Assembly: GCA_025024175.1 (NCBI GenBank)
Contig: QCXZ01000001.1
Span: 1,612,001-1,676,000 of the forward strand
Direction of reading: 5' to 3'
Length of the DNA: 64,000 nt
Source: Rhyzopertha dominica
Lineage: Eukaryota; Arthropoda; Insecta; Coleoptera; Bostrichidae
Shown here: positions 51,201 through 61,900 of the stretch, piece after piece
Position numbering within the stretch: position 1 is the stretch's first letter
How the letters are laid out: each line of letters opens with the position of its first letter
Notes under the pieces: model-generated
The model's database searches: none
What the model saw: the letters and a program-made list of their open reading frames with translations, nothing else
Told to the model about the DNA's origin: nothing
Made by a program: the position numbers and the translations under genes

Positions 51201-54200
51201 ACTTACTGTTTCTCGTCTTCAGCCTCGGAGAACCTAGATTTTTTGGAATGAATGCTGTCGGTGACAGAGTGCTTTTTTGATCTCGCATCACCGTTATAAT
51301 GCTTGCCAGTGTCTAGAAATAAAGGAATTATTAGTACGATTAACTACGGAGTTAGCTTAAAATTCTTTCTACTACAGAATCAAATCTATTATAGTATGTG
51401 TGGAACAAATCTAAGCTAAAATAACGTGCTAATTGTTATCTACTTAATGTACTGAAAAGTTTCAAGCATGCTTACAATGGTTACATAGACTTTACACAGT
51501 CTGAAAAAAAGGTTATAAAATCGTGTCCCGCCATTCCTGTTGTTGACGCTTTCAGTCCTCTGGACACATGAAAAGAAACAACAAAACAGCTTTAACTTCG
51601 TTGAAAACAAGTAAACATTGATAACTGATACCATCCAACTTACTAATCGCTTCTTCTTCACTAACGCTGCAATCGGATACGTACTCAACGTTGCACACAG
51701 GCAAGTAATCCATTATTATAGTAAAGTGTAACCAACAGTTACGGCTAACGAATCGATGTGTTTAGATACCATAATACGCAGTCTTCGAACATTTTGACAT
51801 TTCGCACTCTCACTCTGATAAATACTGGGGCTCTGTACGAACGAACTGGCATTTGTGCTAGGTGTGCAAATTGTACGCTGAGCACGTGCATATCGTTTTT
51901 TGCCTGGCATATTTCTTGCATTGACGTATCGTTGCAGGTTTCCATCGCAGGTATATGATCTTAGAATGGGTCAGTTCGACATGATTTGTTAATAATTTTC
52001 CAGCTATCATTTAAATCCGATATGATACACAACCAATACTTTTGTAACAGATAATTGATTTTAAGAGATACATTTTTGAAATACAGATTGTATAGGTGCC
52101 TCGAAAAGGGCTGTTTTTTGATATTTCAGTTACAAGTATATTATGACTTACATAAAATTATTTTTAAGAGCGACGTATATCCTGCTGTTATTACCAAGTT
52201 AAGGATCTATTTCAATTAGTGAATTACTTAACATGAATTTTGTCCTTTCTAAAAAATAAAAATGTTGAATATGAACCCTAAATTAGAAGAATAAGCGTAA
52301 AAGCATTTTTTTATACAGAATATTACGATGAATTTAACAATTTTGATAAATAAACAAGAAATTTTCTGAGATATGACAGTCATTTTTTTTAAATTTTAGT
52401 TATGTGGCTTTGACAGAGCAGAGTTGCTTATAAACAAATTACCTAGATACGGTACTCCGGTTTTTCATATTGTCTGGTTAGGCATGATAAGCAAGAAACA
52501 ATGTAAACTCTGTAACATCTTGTTCTTACAGTAGTGTTTGCCCAATACCTCATTATTTTCATTCAGCAAAAGTTTAGAAGGATGGCATCCACCGTACTAG
52601 AGGCGTTTGACTTGTTTACATAGGTATATAGATCGAAAACAGAGAAGATACATGCATTTCGATAGATTTACATAAATGCGTCAACGGGATCCCAGAATGC
52701 TTCAAAAAATAGATCACAACTTACAATAATTTGGCAGTTTATTGAAGCCAAGGCCAAAACCATATTCAAATCTAAATTTGGAAGTAGATGAAGCTTGATT
52801 TTGGCTTCAGTCGCATTAAATGCAGGTACGTTTTGCCGAGAAATTGAAAAAGATGCGTGAATATGTTCCACAAACACAATTTTGAATTATATGGTCTGAT
52901 GGGTGTTACATTTCAAGAGATGGTGTTTTCAACATTACCGTACGATTATGTATCAACAATATTTATGCAGCAGGGGCGAACTTATAGGGTCGGTTATTTA
53001 TGACCACAGTTTAAATGCTGAGACCTAAACTAAAGGTAAAAGAGTCTAACTTAGCGGTACACCTTCTATAGTGTGTTTTAATTTTATAACCTTATAAAAT
53101 TGACTAATTAATGGGATGGATTTTGATCATCTACGGGAGGTCCTTCCATTATTGCTTTGTGGTGTAATAAGCTACCTTGACGACATCGTTGATATATGTA
53201 ATTATGTAATATGTATTGATATATGTTTGTTTTTTAGTCTATAAAGCATGCTTGATACCGAGTACTAAAATAATTAAAAGCTCCAGGGTTAAAACTAGAT
53301 TTACCTCCTGGTAAGCTGATATTTTCCGACGCATGTGCATGGTGGAGAATGCTTTTCTTCCGAACCGGACCCATCTCTGCATGGTCTGAAGCGGCTGAAA
53401 CCTTTCTGCTTCTGGGAGAGTCGAAAGCGGGATTATCGTGTCCATGGAGTCCGTGATTTTCTGCTATACTAACTCGTCTGTGAATTTCGTGGCCATTTGG
53501 GGACGGCTGTGTGGAAACTGGATGGTCTTGGTCTGCGGCAGACATTTTCTTTGTTGGGGTTCCTATAACATAATGTAGTTTTTATTAGTTCTTAGGTATA
53601 GGAAGTGAAAAAGTAAATACTCTCAAATATTTTCATACTTCAAAGCTTCTTTATCTTTAGAGACTGTGCTATAGGAACTGACCCTTTGTTCATAGAAGTG
53701 AAAGAAAATTCTAGATGAAAACATTTCTTTAAAAATGGTTATGTAGTTACAAAACAGATCAAATTTGAAATAAAATAAGCAGCTCCTCAAAACAGGAGCT
53801 TTTTCAGTTTCAGAATGGAATCTAAACGCATTAATGTCATTTATTTGGGCTTAGTTGGTTAACGGTATCTATAGTATTCTATATATNTAAAAGAGAGTGT
53901 GCAAGAGGTTTGTAACTAAAATTCCAACGTTAACAATAAATCATCCCGCATTTCTTGTTTCACACAAAATAACCAAGCTGGAATGATGAAGTTAACTAAA
54001 TGAGCTTTGCACTCATCATGCAAGCCTACCGTCACCAACTTCTTGTTGATGATGATGGCTGCGTCCTTTACTCATGAACGAAATTGAGTGTATTTAGAGG
54101 TTCCGTTTAACCAAAAAGCATGTTCTCTTCTATTTGCTTTTTGTTATTCCCGAAGAGAGCTACCGTCACCCATTTCAAATAAAAGCTAGATAAATTACCT

Positions 54201-55850
54201 ACAGGTTTATTGTTGATGACAGGAACTATAAATTTGCATTTTTCCTTTGAAGAACTGTGTTTCGGTTTTATATTTGGCCTACAAACTTGCGTTCGATCTC
54301 ATTTTGTAGCAAATTTAATCTCTTAAAAAATTTACACTTTAGAAGATATTGCAAAAAAACAAAAGTAAGTTTACTTGCCAAATATACGTATTAATGATAT
54401 TAAACCTGGCCACGTGATAACAACTGAACAACACAACGTTTGTTGTTTTTTAATCTTATGTTTTCGCAGAAATTGCTTTTACATTTATTTATCAGTGATT
54501 TTATATGAATATTAAGTTCTAAATCATTGTAAATTTGAATTATCAGCAGCTGCCGTCTGACGGTGAAGTACGACAATCGCGCGATTACTATACTGCAGGA
54601 ATATACACCAAACCCAACCGTATTCCGAAAGTTACTCATAGATGCCGCAGGAATATACTTTAATAGCCTTCATTAAAGTGATTGAAGACGCTCTAGATAC
54701 ATAAAAAAATAACAGCACTTACAATTCAACCTTATCTATTATATAGGTTATCAATTTCAAGTAGCTAATTCACAGGAAATTCAAAGAAATAGTAAAATGG
54801 AGCAACAGTCATGATAAGGCGTGTACAAAGGTTTTTGCTTGTTAATACCTGCCGCGTTCTCTAATTTATCAATTAGAGTGATAGGAAGTCTTTTCTGCTA
54901 GTTAACATGTATGTTTTGCTGTTTAGTAAGCAGACAACTAGTTCTCCTTTATGGCGCATCATTTCCTTCAATAACCATAAGAGTAGCTTCAACTCAAAAT
55001 TCAATATTTTTACTTGGCGCGGCCCTGTAGAATAGAAATATATTATACATAAACAGAGAGCTTTTTCAATAGAGATAACATCACGCTATAATCACTGTTT
55101 TATGCAGTAGAGAATTTGTGTATGTAGGTTTGTTATTGGCAGTCAACTTTTATATTTCGTCACTAGCTATATATATACTATATATAATTTCATTAAAGAT
55201 ATATTTAGTAAGCTTAAGAAGACTTATTTATTAATTCGTGATACTGGTAGTTGTTGTAGATACATGTATGAATTAATATGATGCAGTGTTACATAAAATT
55301 TAATTGCAAATGTGACAAGCGTTTTTGTTAATGGGAAACTTCGTTGCTTTTGCTCGTCATTTTTATTGAATGTTTCCTAATATTCAGGCTTAGATAGCTG
55401 AATTGACCTTTCCTAATGTCCGTTTTGGTTATAAATAAATCGTAGACAGAGTAAGAATTTTTCTATATCTATTTAGAGGATATTTTTGTTTGTCTATATT
55501 TTATCACATTATCATCTTCTTTAAATTGTTTTCACATATTTGCTACTGATCAATAGACAATTTAGTAGTGTCATTAGAAAGCACAGTTATAACCACAGAA
55601 TATTTTTTTATAAGTGGGTCTTATCCGACGATACGAAGGAAACCTGTTTTTTTCGAACTGTAGAATTCTTTGTGTCTAAATTTTTTTATTATTATTAATC
55701 TTTTTGTGTGACTTATCATTTAATGTTCGATTTTCTGGATATGAGTGTAACCGTTAATTAATGATCGGCGGTATGCATACACTTTAGAAATATCTTTTTT
55801 AATCACTGGGAGGTATAAGTACCTGTTTTCGGCTTGCTAACGTACGTCAT
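41966..55850 (-). CDS. NHA gene A: SLC9B-type Na+/H+ antiporter, six coding exons
   Basis: Multi-exon gene. Exons in transcription order are 55823-55850, 53305-53562, 51207-51312, 47562-47939, 44819-45695 and 41966-42274. All introns are GT-AG and the phases agree (1, 1, 2, 2, 0). The total is 1956 nt, or 651 residues plus stop, with no internal stop. The first ~130 residues are hydrophilic and Ser/His-rich (cytosolic tail), followed by a transmembrane core. Hallmarks of the CPA2/NHA family seen are the RKMALV and KAGLDLDP motifs, VSPAVVV, the SGIDDA Asp-Asp pair (about D358/D359), a Glu near residue 295, an Arg in TRILST, and SKATVQAALGP. In this family the Asp pair carries the cation and proton, giving electroneutral or electrogenic Na+(Li+)/H+ exchange, in insects typically in epithelial membranes. 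A LINE lies in one intron. The family call is very firm; the exact subcellular membrane cannot be told. Confidence 0.9.
44819..45695 (-). CDS. NHA gene A, exon 5 (antiporter core, DD motif)
   Basis: This 877-nt exon runs from CAG|AAAAATGGCT to GTGCAA|GTAAGT. It encodes most of the transmembrane core, including AGLDLDP, the discontinuous-helix AVSPAVVV motif, the catalytic GIDDA pair, [10 protein letters not shown], the arginine of TRILST, and KATVQ at the end. This is the ion-translocating part of the protein and is free of stops and frameshifts. Confidence 0.95.
47562..47939 (-). CDS. NHA gene A, exon 4 (first membrane helices)
   Basis: The exon is exactly 378 nt, with acceptor TTTTCAG|TTCCTGG and donor TTGAG|GTATAA. 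It encodes a Cys/Trp-rich segment ([10 protein letters not shown] and [10 protein letters not shown]) followed by two or three hydrophobic helices and the conserved [13 protein letters not shown] stretch. The length and both phases match exons in genes B and C. Confidence 0.92.
48085..49900 (+). mobile_element. 5'-truncated LINE (CR1/Jockey-type) inside a gene A intron
   Basis: RT coding sequence begins mid-domain with [15 protein letters not shown] (about 48090), then [20 protein letters not shown] and [20 protein letters not shown] falls at 48359, then [12 protein letters not shown] (first catalytic Asp), [20 protein letters not shown] and YADDT (48641-48655). A long C-terminal part runs to 49294, with another stop and a final stretch to 49483. 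The 3' UTR carries the ACAAGCCTTTAGGCTTTCGC-type motif usual in this clade and ends near 49898. Only two stops and one frame problem suggest a fairly young insertion. It is antisense to gene A. Confidence 0.85.
50550..50800 (+). mobile_element. Weak LINE reverse transcriptase trace
   Basis: [20 protein letters not shown] followed by LRKLQFKHL resembles the D-[IL]-x-K-A-F-D block of LINE RT. The flanks are too decayed to extend it, and the key second Asp position is Tyr. It is separate from the LINE that ends at 49.9 kb. Confidence 0.3.
51207..51312 (-). CDS. NHA gene A, exon 3 (linker)
   Basis: This 106-nt exon has acceptor TTTCTAG|ACACTGG and donor AAACA|GTAAGT, entering in phase 1 and leaving in phase 2. 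It encodes a polar Lys/Ser/Glu-rich linker containing [11 protein letters not shown]. The gene B exon at 37486-37588 has SIHSKSRYSE at the same point, so this is a genuine conserved coding exon although it is too short to stand out as an ORF. Confidence 0.85.
51440..51643 (-). promoter_or_regulatory. Conserved intronic block next to gene A alternative exon 1
   Basis: Partner of the gene B block at 37799-37993, in the same position after a phase-1 donor. It includes a pyrimidine-rich tract ending CAG and, about 25 nt later, GTAAGC, which together look like a tiny acceptor-donor pair. The enclosed bases contain stops and differ in length between copies, so I do not call it an exon. Confidence 0.6.
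51644..51713 (-). CDS. NHA gene A, alternative first exon
   Basis: Encodes [20 protein letters not shown] and three more residues, ending ATTA|GTAAGT in phase 1. This is the phase needed to join the exon at 51207-51312. Gene B has a clear homolog (37994-38081) in the same relative place, with the shared pattern M-[DE]-Y-[LV]-P-V and a conserved SDC. A transcript from here would encode 579 residues, lacking the long Ser/His-rich tail. This supports two promoters in gene A. Confidence 0.7.
53305..53562 (-). CDS. NHA gene A, exon 2 (hydrophilic N-terminal tail)
   Basis: This 258-nt exon has acceptor TTATAG|GAACC and donor CAGGAG|GTAAAT and is phase 1 at both ends. It could therefore be skipped without breaking the frame. 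It encodes a tail rich in His, Ser and charged residues, beginning [10 protein letters not shown] after five residues from the acceptor, with RKVSAAS and RKKSILHH segments that look like basophilic kinase sites. No matching exon was found for genes B or C. Confidence 0.75.
55823..55850 (-). CDS. NHA gene A, exon 1 (distal start)
   Basis: Codes for MTYVSKPKT plus one base (phase 1) and ends ACAG|GTACTT. The acceptor at 53562/53563 continues the frame without a stop into the Met previously apparent at 53545. The exon is very short, so the call rests on phase agreement and on its place just downstream (in transcription) of an open upstream region. A start at 53545, using this exon only as 5' UTR, is the alternative. 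Confidence 0.5.
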
Positions 55851-56299
55851 CTTGTTTCCAGCAGAAGAAAAAACGCTATTTAAACCGTTGTAGGACTGGT
55901 AGTACTTCCAGTAACATCAAACAATCACACCACTACACGAACTACGAAAAACAATTAGTTTCGTCCTTGTTAACAAGCAGAATTACTATAAAGCCCATCA
56001 AGCAGCTTCTCAATAAGATATATGCTATGTTATCAGGTGTACTGGCACTGAAGGGTCTTGATTACTACTGCCTTTTGGTTCACATGGAATCAAACAGTTA
56101 AAGGTAATCGAATACCTTATCTGTGAAGTACATACCAACCGATTTACTTGTAGATGTCGCGCAATTTTATTAATAAAAACTAGCCGGTATATACCCGATC
56201 GCTCGGCTTTTTGCATTACTCAAAAGACTAGAACACTCTATGCAATTGCGAAAGGTTGCATAATGTTATTGAACTTGTAATATGTCTGGGATGACCTCA

Positions 56300-57010
56300 A
56301 GATGTCGGAAGACGGTTTTGGTTAATATGCTACACTCGGTAGTTCCTTCGATTGATAATGAAATTTCCATAACGTTCGATGACCTTTTCGAAACGTAGAT
56401 TTCAGACATCTTCACAACATCTTGAAACGTTGATTTTTGAAGTTGTCCATCGCAAAACAGTTTTGGTAATAGGCTGAAGCATTTTCCAAAGTTGTTTACG
56501 ACCTTCTTGAAATGTCGATTTTCGATTTTATTTATCCATATTTATCAGCAATGTGACACACTTGGAGGTTCTCTAGCCTCCGATTGAATTTTCTAGAACG
56601 TTTTCCGACTTCTCCAGCGCAAGATGGTTTTGGCAAACTCCCGTATTCTATTAAATTTCTAGAATAATCTGTGACATTCTGGAAACGTTAAATATTCTCT
56701 TCTTTCTGAGATGAATTTTCCAGGACGGCCTATGGCCTTCTCCAAACGTGAATTTTCAATTTGTTCAATCTAGAAACACAGCTTTGTCAATGTGCCACAC
56801 TTGAAGGTTCTATAGTCTTCTGTCAAATTTTCTACAATGCTCTCTGATGCTCTCTTTATGTTCGAGATGATCTCGGCGTGCTGCCACAATCGACGCTCTC
56901 TTGTATTCCATTCAATTTCTAGAATATTCAATGACATTCTGGAAACGCTAAACATTCTCTTTTTTCTGCGATTCATTTTCAAGAACGTTCTATATGGCCT
57001 TCCTCAAATG
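56300..57010. repeat. Three tandem units of about 231 bp, diverged
   Basis: Corresponding phrases recur at regular spacing. Unit starts near 56323, 56554 and 56785 each have AATRTGNNACAC followed by TTGGAGGTTCT-like sequence, then an AATTTTCTANAACGTT-like stretch. GACATTCTGGAAACG recurs at about 56671 and 56933. Units differ by many substitutions and some indels, so spacing varies between about 230 and 260 bp. No coding capacity is supported. Confidence 0.6.
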
Positions 57011-57040
57011 TGTATATTTACATAAAAATATTTGCGGGAG

Positions 57041-57136
57041 TCCTTAAAATGCACTTAGAAGTGCACAAAATGCACTGCTACACTATTTTAAGGAGTAAAA
57101 TGAGTATTCAAAATACTCAAAGTACTTGAAAGTACT
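57041..57136. repeat. Cluster of perfect short hairpins, one nested
   Basis: TCCTTAAAAT (57041-57050) pairs perfectly with ATTTTAAGGA (57085-57094) and encloses GCACTTAGAAGTGC (57051-57064, 6-bp stem). Then follow GAGTATTCAAAATACTC (57102-57118, 7-bp stem) and AGTACTTGAAAGTACT (57121-57136, 7-bp stem). Three perfect stems and an outer 10-bp arm within 96 bp is unusual for random AT-rich DNA. Confidence 0.65.
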
Positions 57137-57861
57137 AAATACCTTAAGCAATGGGTGCACTTTGCATTTTTTTAAACAGGTGGCACTTTTTACATTACAT
57201 TCTAAAATTATCTCAAATAGTTCCACATCTCTTATGATTGCCTTCTAATATAATTCATTCATGCAAACCTGCTATCGAAAGATTTTGTTGGGTGAACTCG
57301 TATTTTCTAAAACCTCATAAACAGTAAGCATACTCTATTTTGTAATCTAAAGGCTGGTCATTTTAGGAATAAATATAAGATGCACAATTTTGTGAAGTCA
57401 ACGACGGTTTACCCGGAAACCGGAACAAAATTTTAGGCTACTCAGTGCCTTATGCTTATCCTGATCTAAAAAGTTAACACATTAGGTGCCGTTTTGGTAT
57501 TGGTAAACATAGCTATATAGAATGATCAGTATGGTAGAATAATGTGTGAGAAAAAAGCGACTTGATTAATTTTCAATTTAACCGTAAATAACAAATTAAA
57601 AATTAGATATTTTGGCTATTTGCTGAAATGCTATATTACTTCAAATTGAAAATTAAATAAATAAGTGCAACTCAATATTTTTATTTTATGGTTAATGTAA
57701 GAACATAGTAGATAGTCTATTTCTAAATTAGTTTGCAGGAAATATCGAGAAAAATGACCTATTTATGAGCATAAACCTATTTCTAATTTTCATGGTATGA
57801 TGTTACTTTTTATTACTCCTTTTTTTGCAAGGTATCACTGAGTCACAGTTAGATTTCCAAT

Positions 57862-58020
57862 TCAAACAGCTTTTAAATTATGTTTACTGAAGCTACGTGG
57901 TCGTGGTACCGACAGCTTTTTGAGATTTTTCTTATTCTTATCTTGACTCTTTTTGTTGCTAATCGACCAAGTATTTTCACAGGCAACAAGTAGCATTAAA
58001 AATGTTACAACTACCTTCAT
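57862..58020 (-). CDS. Candidate small secreted peptide (52 residues)
   Basis: Opens MKVVVTFLMLLVACENTWSI, a textbook signal-peptide shape: Lys after Met, then a hydrophobic core of about 11 residues, then small and polar residues. It continues as a Lys/Asn/Gln-rich basic stretch to PRPRSFSKHN and a stop. An in-frame Met twelve codons upstream is also possible. Mature length would be about 32 residues with no Cys pairs and no clear dibasic-amidation site. It might instead be a first exon using TTCA|GTAAAC as donor. I do not recognise a family, and chance cannot be excluded for an ORF this short. Confidence 0.3.
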   Translation of the reverse strand: MKVVVTFLMLLVACENTWSISNKKSQDKNKKNLKKLSVPRPRSFSKHNLKAV

Positions 58021-58056
58021 CTCTATGTAAACCGACAGCATTAAGAGACAGAACAA

Positions 58057-61000
58057 TAAGTTACTCTTAAAGAATAGAGGGTTGGTTATCCATTCTATGC
58101 AAAAGGTATAGATAGGCTTGGCCCTGAGAATCCGCTTAATTACAGGATCACATTTGTCGCCGAACGGATTACAAGTAATGTCAAGATAAATTCATAACCT
58201 ACTTGTAGTAATTATATGAGTAGGTATTTGAGTGATGCCTTTCAATAACGACAAGACCCCAATACGCTTTAAATACAGTAACAAAATTTCGGCAATGGTT
58301 ATTTTTGGGTAAACGTGTCCCCTAATTTTGTATTATGACCTATTTTCATATCATTTTATTACCCAAGGAACCTATTTACTATTATTACAATAATTATAAA
58401 ATCAAACAGTATATCGGCTTTCAGTTTGCGGATAAATCGTGCTTGATTAAGAAGCTGTCATAAATAGTAAATAAACATATAGGTTTGTATTTAATTTTTT
58501 AAGATATATTGGATCAAATACGAAGTCTTCTTAAATAGCTTGTTGTATTGTGGCACGTTTAGGATAATTTTTAGGTTATTTATTTAGGATCATTAAATAC
58601 CGCCTTAAAAGCAGGGTACACTAAAAAATCCTGGAATGACTATAAGTAATGATAAATTACCAAATATTTGCGTGCATCCGTTACCAGCATAGAAAAATTT
58701 GTACGCGTAAGATTGATGTAAACTACAAACCAGACCATTTATCTACATTTCAGCTATTTTTTATTCCATCAGTACTATAAATGCGCGATACTGTAAATAT
58801 AGGTATATACAATAATTTGTTTTGTCACATGGTAAACAATTATTGCCTCCTTAACAACCAACTAGGTATTTTAAGGCACGGATAGCGCAATAATTATGTC
58901 AGATAAAGTGTAAGCATGTTTAAAGTACATTAAAAATGGTACGGGTCAAAAACTTTTTTATGACGCTTATACATATACCATGGAAGAAGTGTCTCTATTA
59001 ATACCGATACAATTTTTTGGATTATCATTTGATTTCAAATTTTCATAATTTTAAGAAAAACACACTATGAACTTGGTTATTGCAATATAACAATGAAAAA
59101 TGAACAACGCACCATGGTTTTTGAGGCGGATTATACACAGGNGCAGTTTTTTTTTCATAGAAGCTATGATAAATTTGCTAAAGTAATTTTGCTTGCCCAT
59201 GAAATAATTTTATTTTGTGGTATCATATTTACTTTGTGCATGCCTAATCATTAATAATTATAATTCATACGGTATCAAAAGTAAGGACAAGATTGTTAAC
59301 AACATTTTAGACTATTTTAACCATATTTGAAGCTTGTTGAAAATGTTGACGATTGCAGTGCGCTCTGAAAATAAAACAGACAGAAAGAAGCAGATTTCGC
59401 TTTTATAGAGGATATGAAAAAACTCTAACCACTGCATAATAAATCTAAATTTGCTGAAACGATTTCCCAACGAGAGAGTTTATATTTAGTGATATTCGAA
59501 TTTTTCCAGCCCAGTGCAAAACCTTAAAAAATTTCAACAAACCAAATTAACATGGCCGTGACAGGTATTCCAATAAAACTATATAGTTTTTGTACAACGC
59601 AAAATAATTCTGTGACTTTAGATATTTCAAACATTTTTGGAAAATTTTAATATTAGTTGAACTACAGTCCGTTTCGTCTTACATGCAAGATATCCAGGTA
59701 TGTTACCATACCCTATGGTAGTATAGGACGTATTTTTTAGAATTCAGATTTACATATCCATGCGCTTCTGCAGGAGTACGTCTTCGTTAGATTAGCTAAG
59801 CCTAGTAACAAATGAACTGTTGCCTTTATGTAAAAAACCAGAATATTAATTCATACATTCTTAAATTTTATTGAATGGCCCTCATAAGTAATACAGAGCC
59901 TATGATAAACTATAATTTTTCAATTGGAGAGCAATGAGCCGCAATGGTTTGCTGTCTAATGAGGTCGGTCATCAGGAAATCGTCAAGGAATTTCATAGAT
60001 CGTGCTGAAGTAAACAGATTGATTATACGATAATACTGATAATAGAATAAATAACAAGAGTGACACACCTCAATTGAATGTCTGGACATATCTGCTACGT
60101 ATATTTCAATTGTAAACTACACTAAATCATAACTGACAGGTAATATCTGACAAATGTTTCGTTAGTTTTTAGATAATACGACCAATGAAGTAAAGAATAG
60201 CTCTGTGGGATATTGCAATTCTCAAAAATTTGAGATCTGGTTCCCCTATAACGCTTCTTGGCTTTATCAAACTCCGGATTTAGGAAAACTAAACAATAGT
60301 TATACCAATAAAAATCACCTTCTGCCCAGCTAATGTAAAGCGGTTCAATAAGTGCATACCATTTCTATAGTAAACCGTGAAAGTTTTTAATTTTGTTGAT
60401 ACTGATGTTGAAGGATTACGGAATCTCGATACTTGAAAACGCCATGCTGCTATTATGCAAGAAATTGTAAAAGTAAACAAGTTTTAATCAGTTATTAGAT
60501 TATTATTATTGGTTATTGGTTTAAAAATGCGACGTACTTTATACGCTACTGGTATATAAAAAGACTACATGTCAAAAACGGGCAGCATTTTGTGTTCATT
60601 TTGGAAAACACTGAATCTGTTTGTAATATGCTAAACTAATAGATATATTACCAATAATAAAGTTCAATCGTTACATAAAGCTTCTTTTGAAGCTGATAAA
60701 TAGGCCTACATTATTGGACGAATGCTGGTACAGCTATTGCAAATTCTAGGAACGTTCACACTTCCTAAGTTTGAATGTGACGTCAGCAAAGCCATTACTT
60801 TATTGTTCCTTTTTCGGTGTAAACGCTTCGGTATCGGAAATGCTATTGTAGTTCGATGGGGAGCATTAAAAAGTATTATATGGAGTGGACGCTTGGTATA
60901 AATCAATAACGAGCTACTCATTATCAGAATATTCAATTCACCAAGATCGACATGCTTTTTGTTATGCCAGTCAAGATAGACATGTACGAGAATGTCATAT

Positions 61001-61719
61001 TACTTGAGTACTGATAAAATTGGTGCACATAAGGTAGAATTTAATTTAAAACTATGTAGTTTATCTTGCATTTTTCGATGAATAAATTAAAGTTCCTACT
61101 AAGCTTTATCACAAAGGAATAAAGTATAAGTACAAAACAGTGAGTTTTCTCCATTCGCACTACAGTGTTAGTATGTATGATAACTAGAACTAGATGTACT
61201 TTGTCGAAGTATCGATAATTGACTTGTAGGGTCCCATAATCTGGGCAAATCTAGCAAATAATTAATAAGTTCAAAGCAAAGCAATGCAGCCCCTTATACT
61301 TTTGTGTAAAGTGTTGCAAAATCTTAAAATATTATTTCCTAGTTTAATTCATACAAAGTGTTTGGCCTAAATTATTAACAGATCAATTTCTGGTATGTTT
61401 TTAAAAGCACTACCATGAATTTAGCTAAATCACAACAAAACGTGTAATTAGTAGATGGGCAACGTGGTTAAATGCTGCCATTTCCTATAAAAAAAATATG
61501 AACCTATAAAAAACTATGAGACTATTGTAAAATATAAAATTAAAAAAAGCCTTCAGTGCGAAGTTATTTTAACAATAACTGTAGATAAATAATACTACAT
61601 GAATCTGAACATATATTGTAGTATAATGAACCTATTTAAATAAATATATAGGCCTAAGATGTAGTTCTTTAAAGGCTTTCCTAGTGTCTTGCATTAACTC
61701 TTGATAAGCAATATTTTCT
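58057..61719. other. No gene recognised
   Basis: AT-rich; minus ORFs at 60289-60480 and 60706-60936 show no family motifs. 55851-56299 and 57137-57861, on either side of the tandem repeat block, are likewise empty. 63553-64000 shows only the run-up to the integrase remnant. Confidence 0.35.
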
Positions 61720-61900
61720 ATATATCCAAAAAAAAATCCAAAATAGATAGACCTGGAAATCTAGGAGGCCTGTGAACTGGGCTATGGGTACCCATTCACT
61801 GATTTGGAAAGTGTTGATTTAAGTAGTCGCTAACTAAATCTGCATTGTGGCAAGGTGCTCCATCTGGCTGGAAAAAAAAATATCCCTAAACCTTACAAAA
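61720..61900 (-). pseudogene. Mariner-like transposase fragment
   Basis: Minus-strand reading gives FFFQPDGAPCHNADLVSDYL and NQHFPNQ (the Q-x-D-G-A-P-x-H block with the second catalytic Asp), followed in a shifted frame by RPPRFPGLSI, a decayed S-P-D-L segment. It resembles the copy at 32.7-33.3 kb. No first Asp block or terminal repeats were found. Confidence 0.6.

Noticed and set aside
51716..51958. Overlapping ORFs on both strands upstream of the gene A alternative first exon.
   Set aside because: Low-information sequence that probably represents promoter or 5' leader; no homolog near gene B and no splice support.
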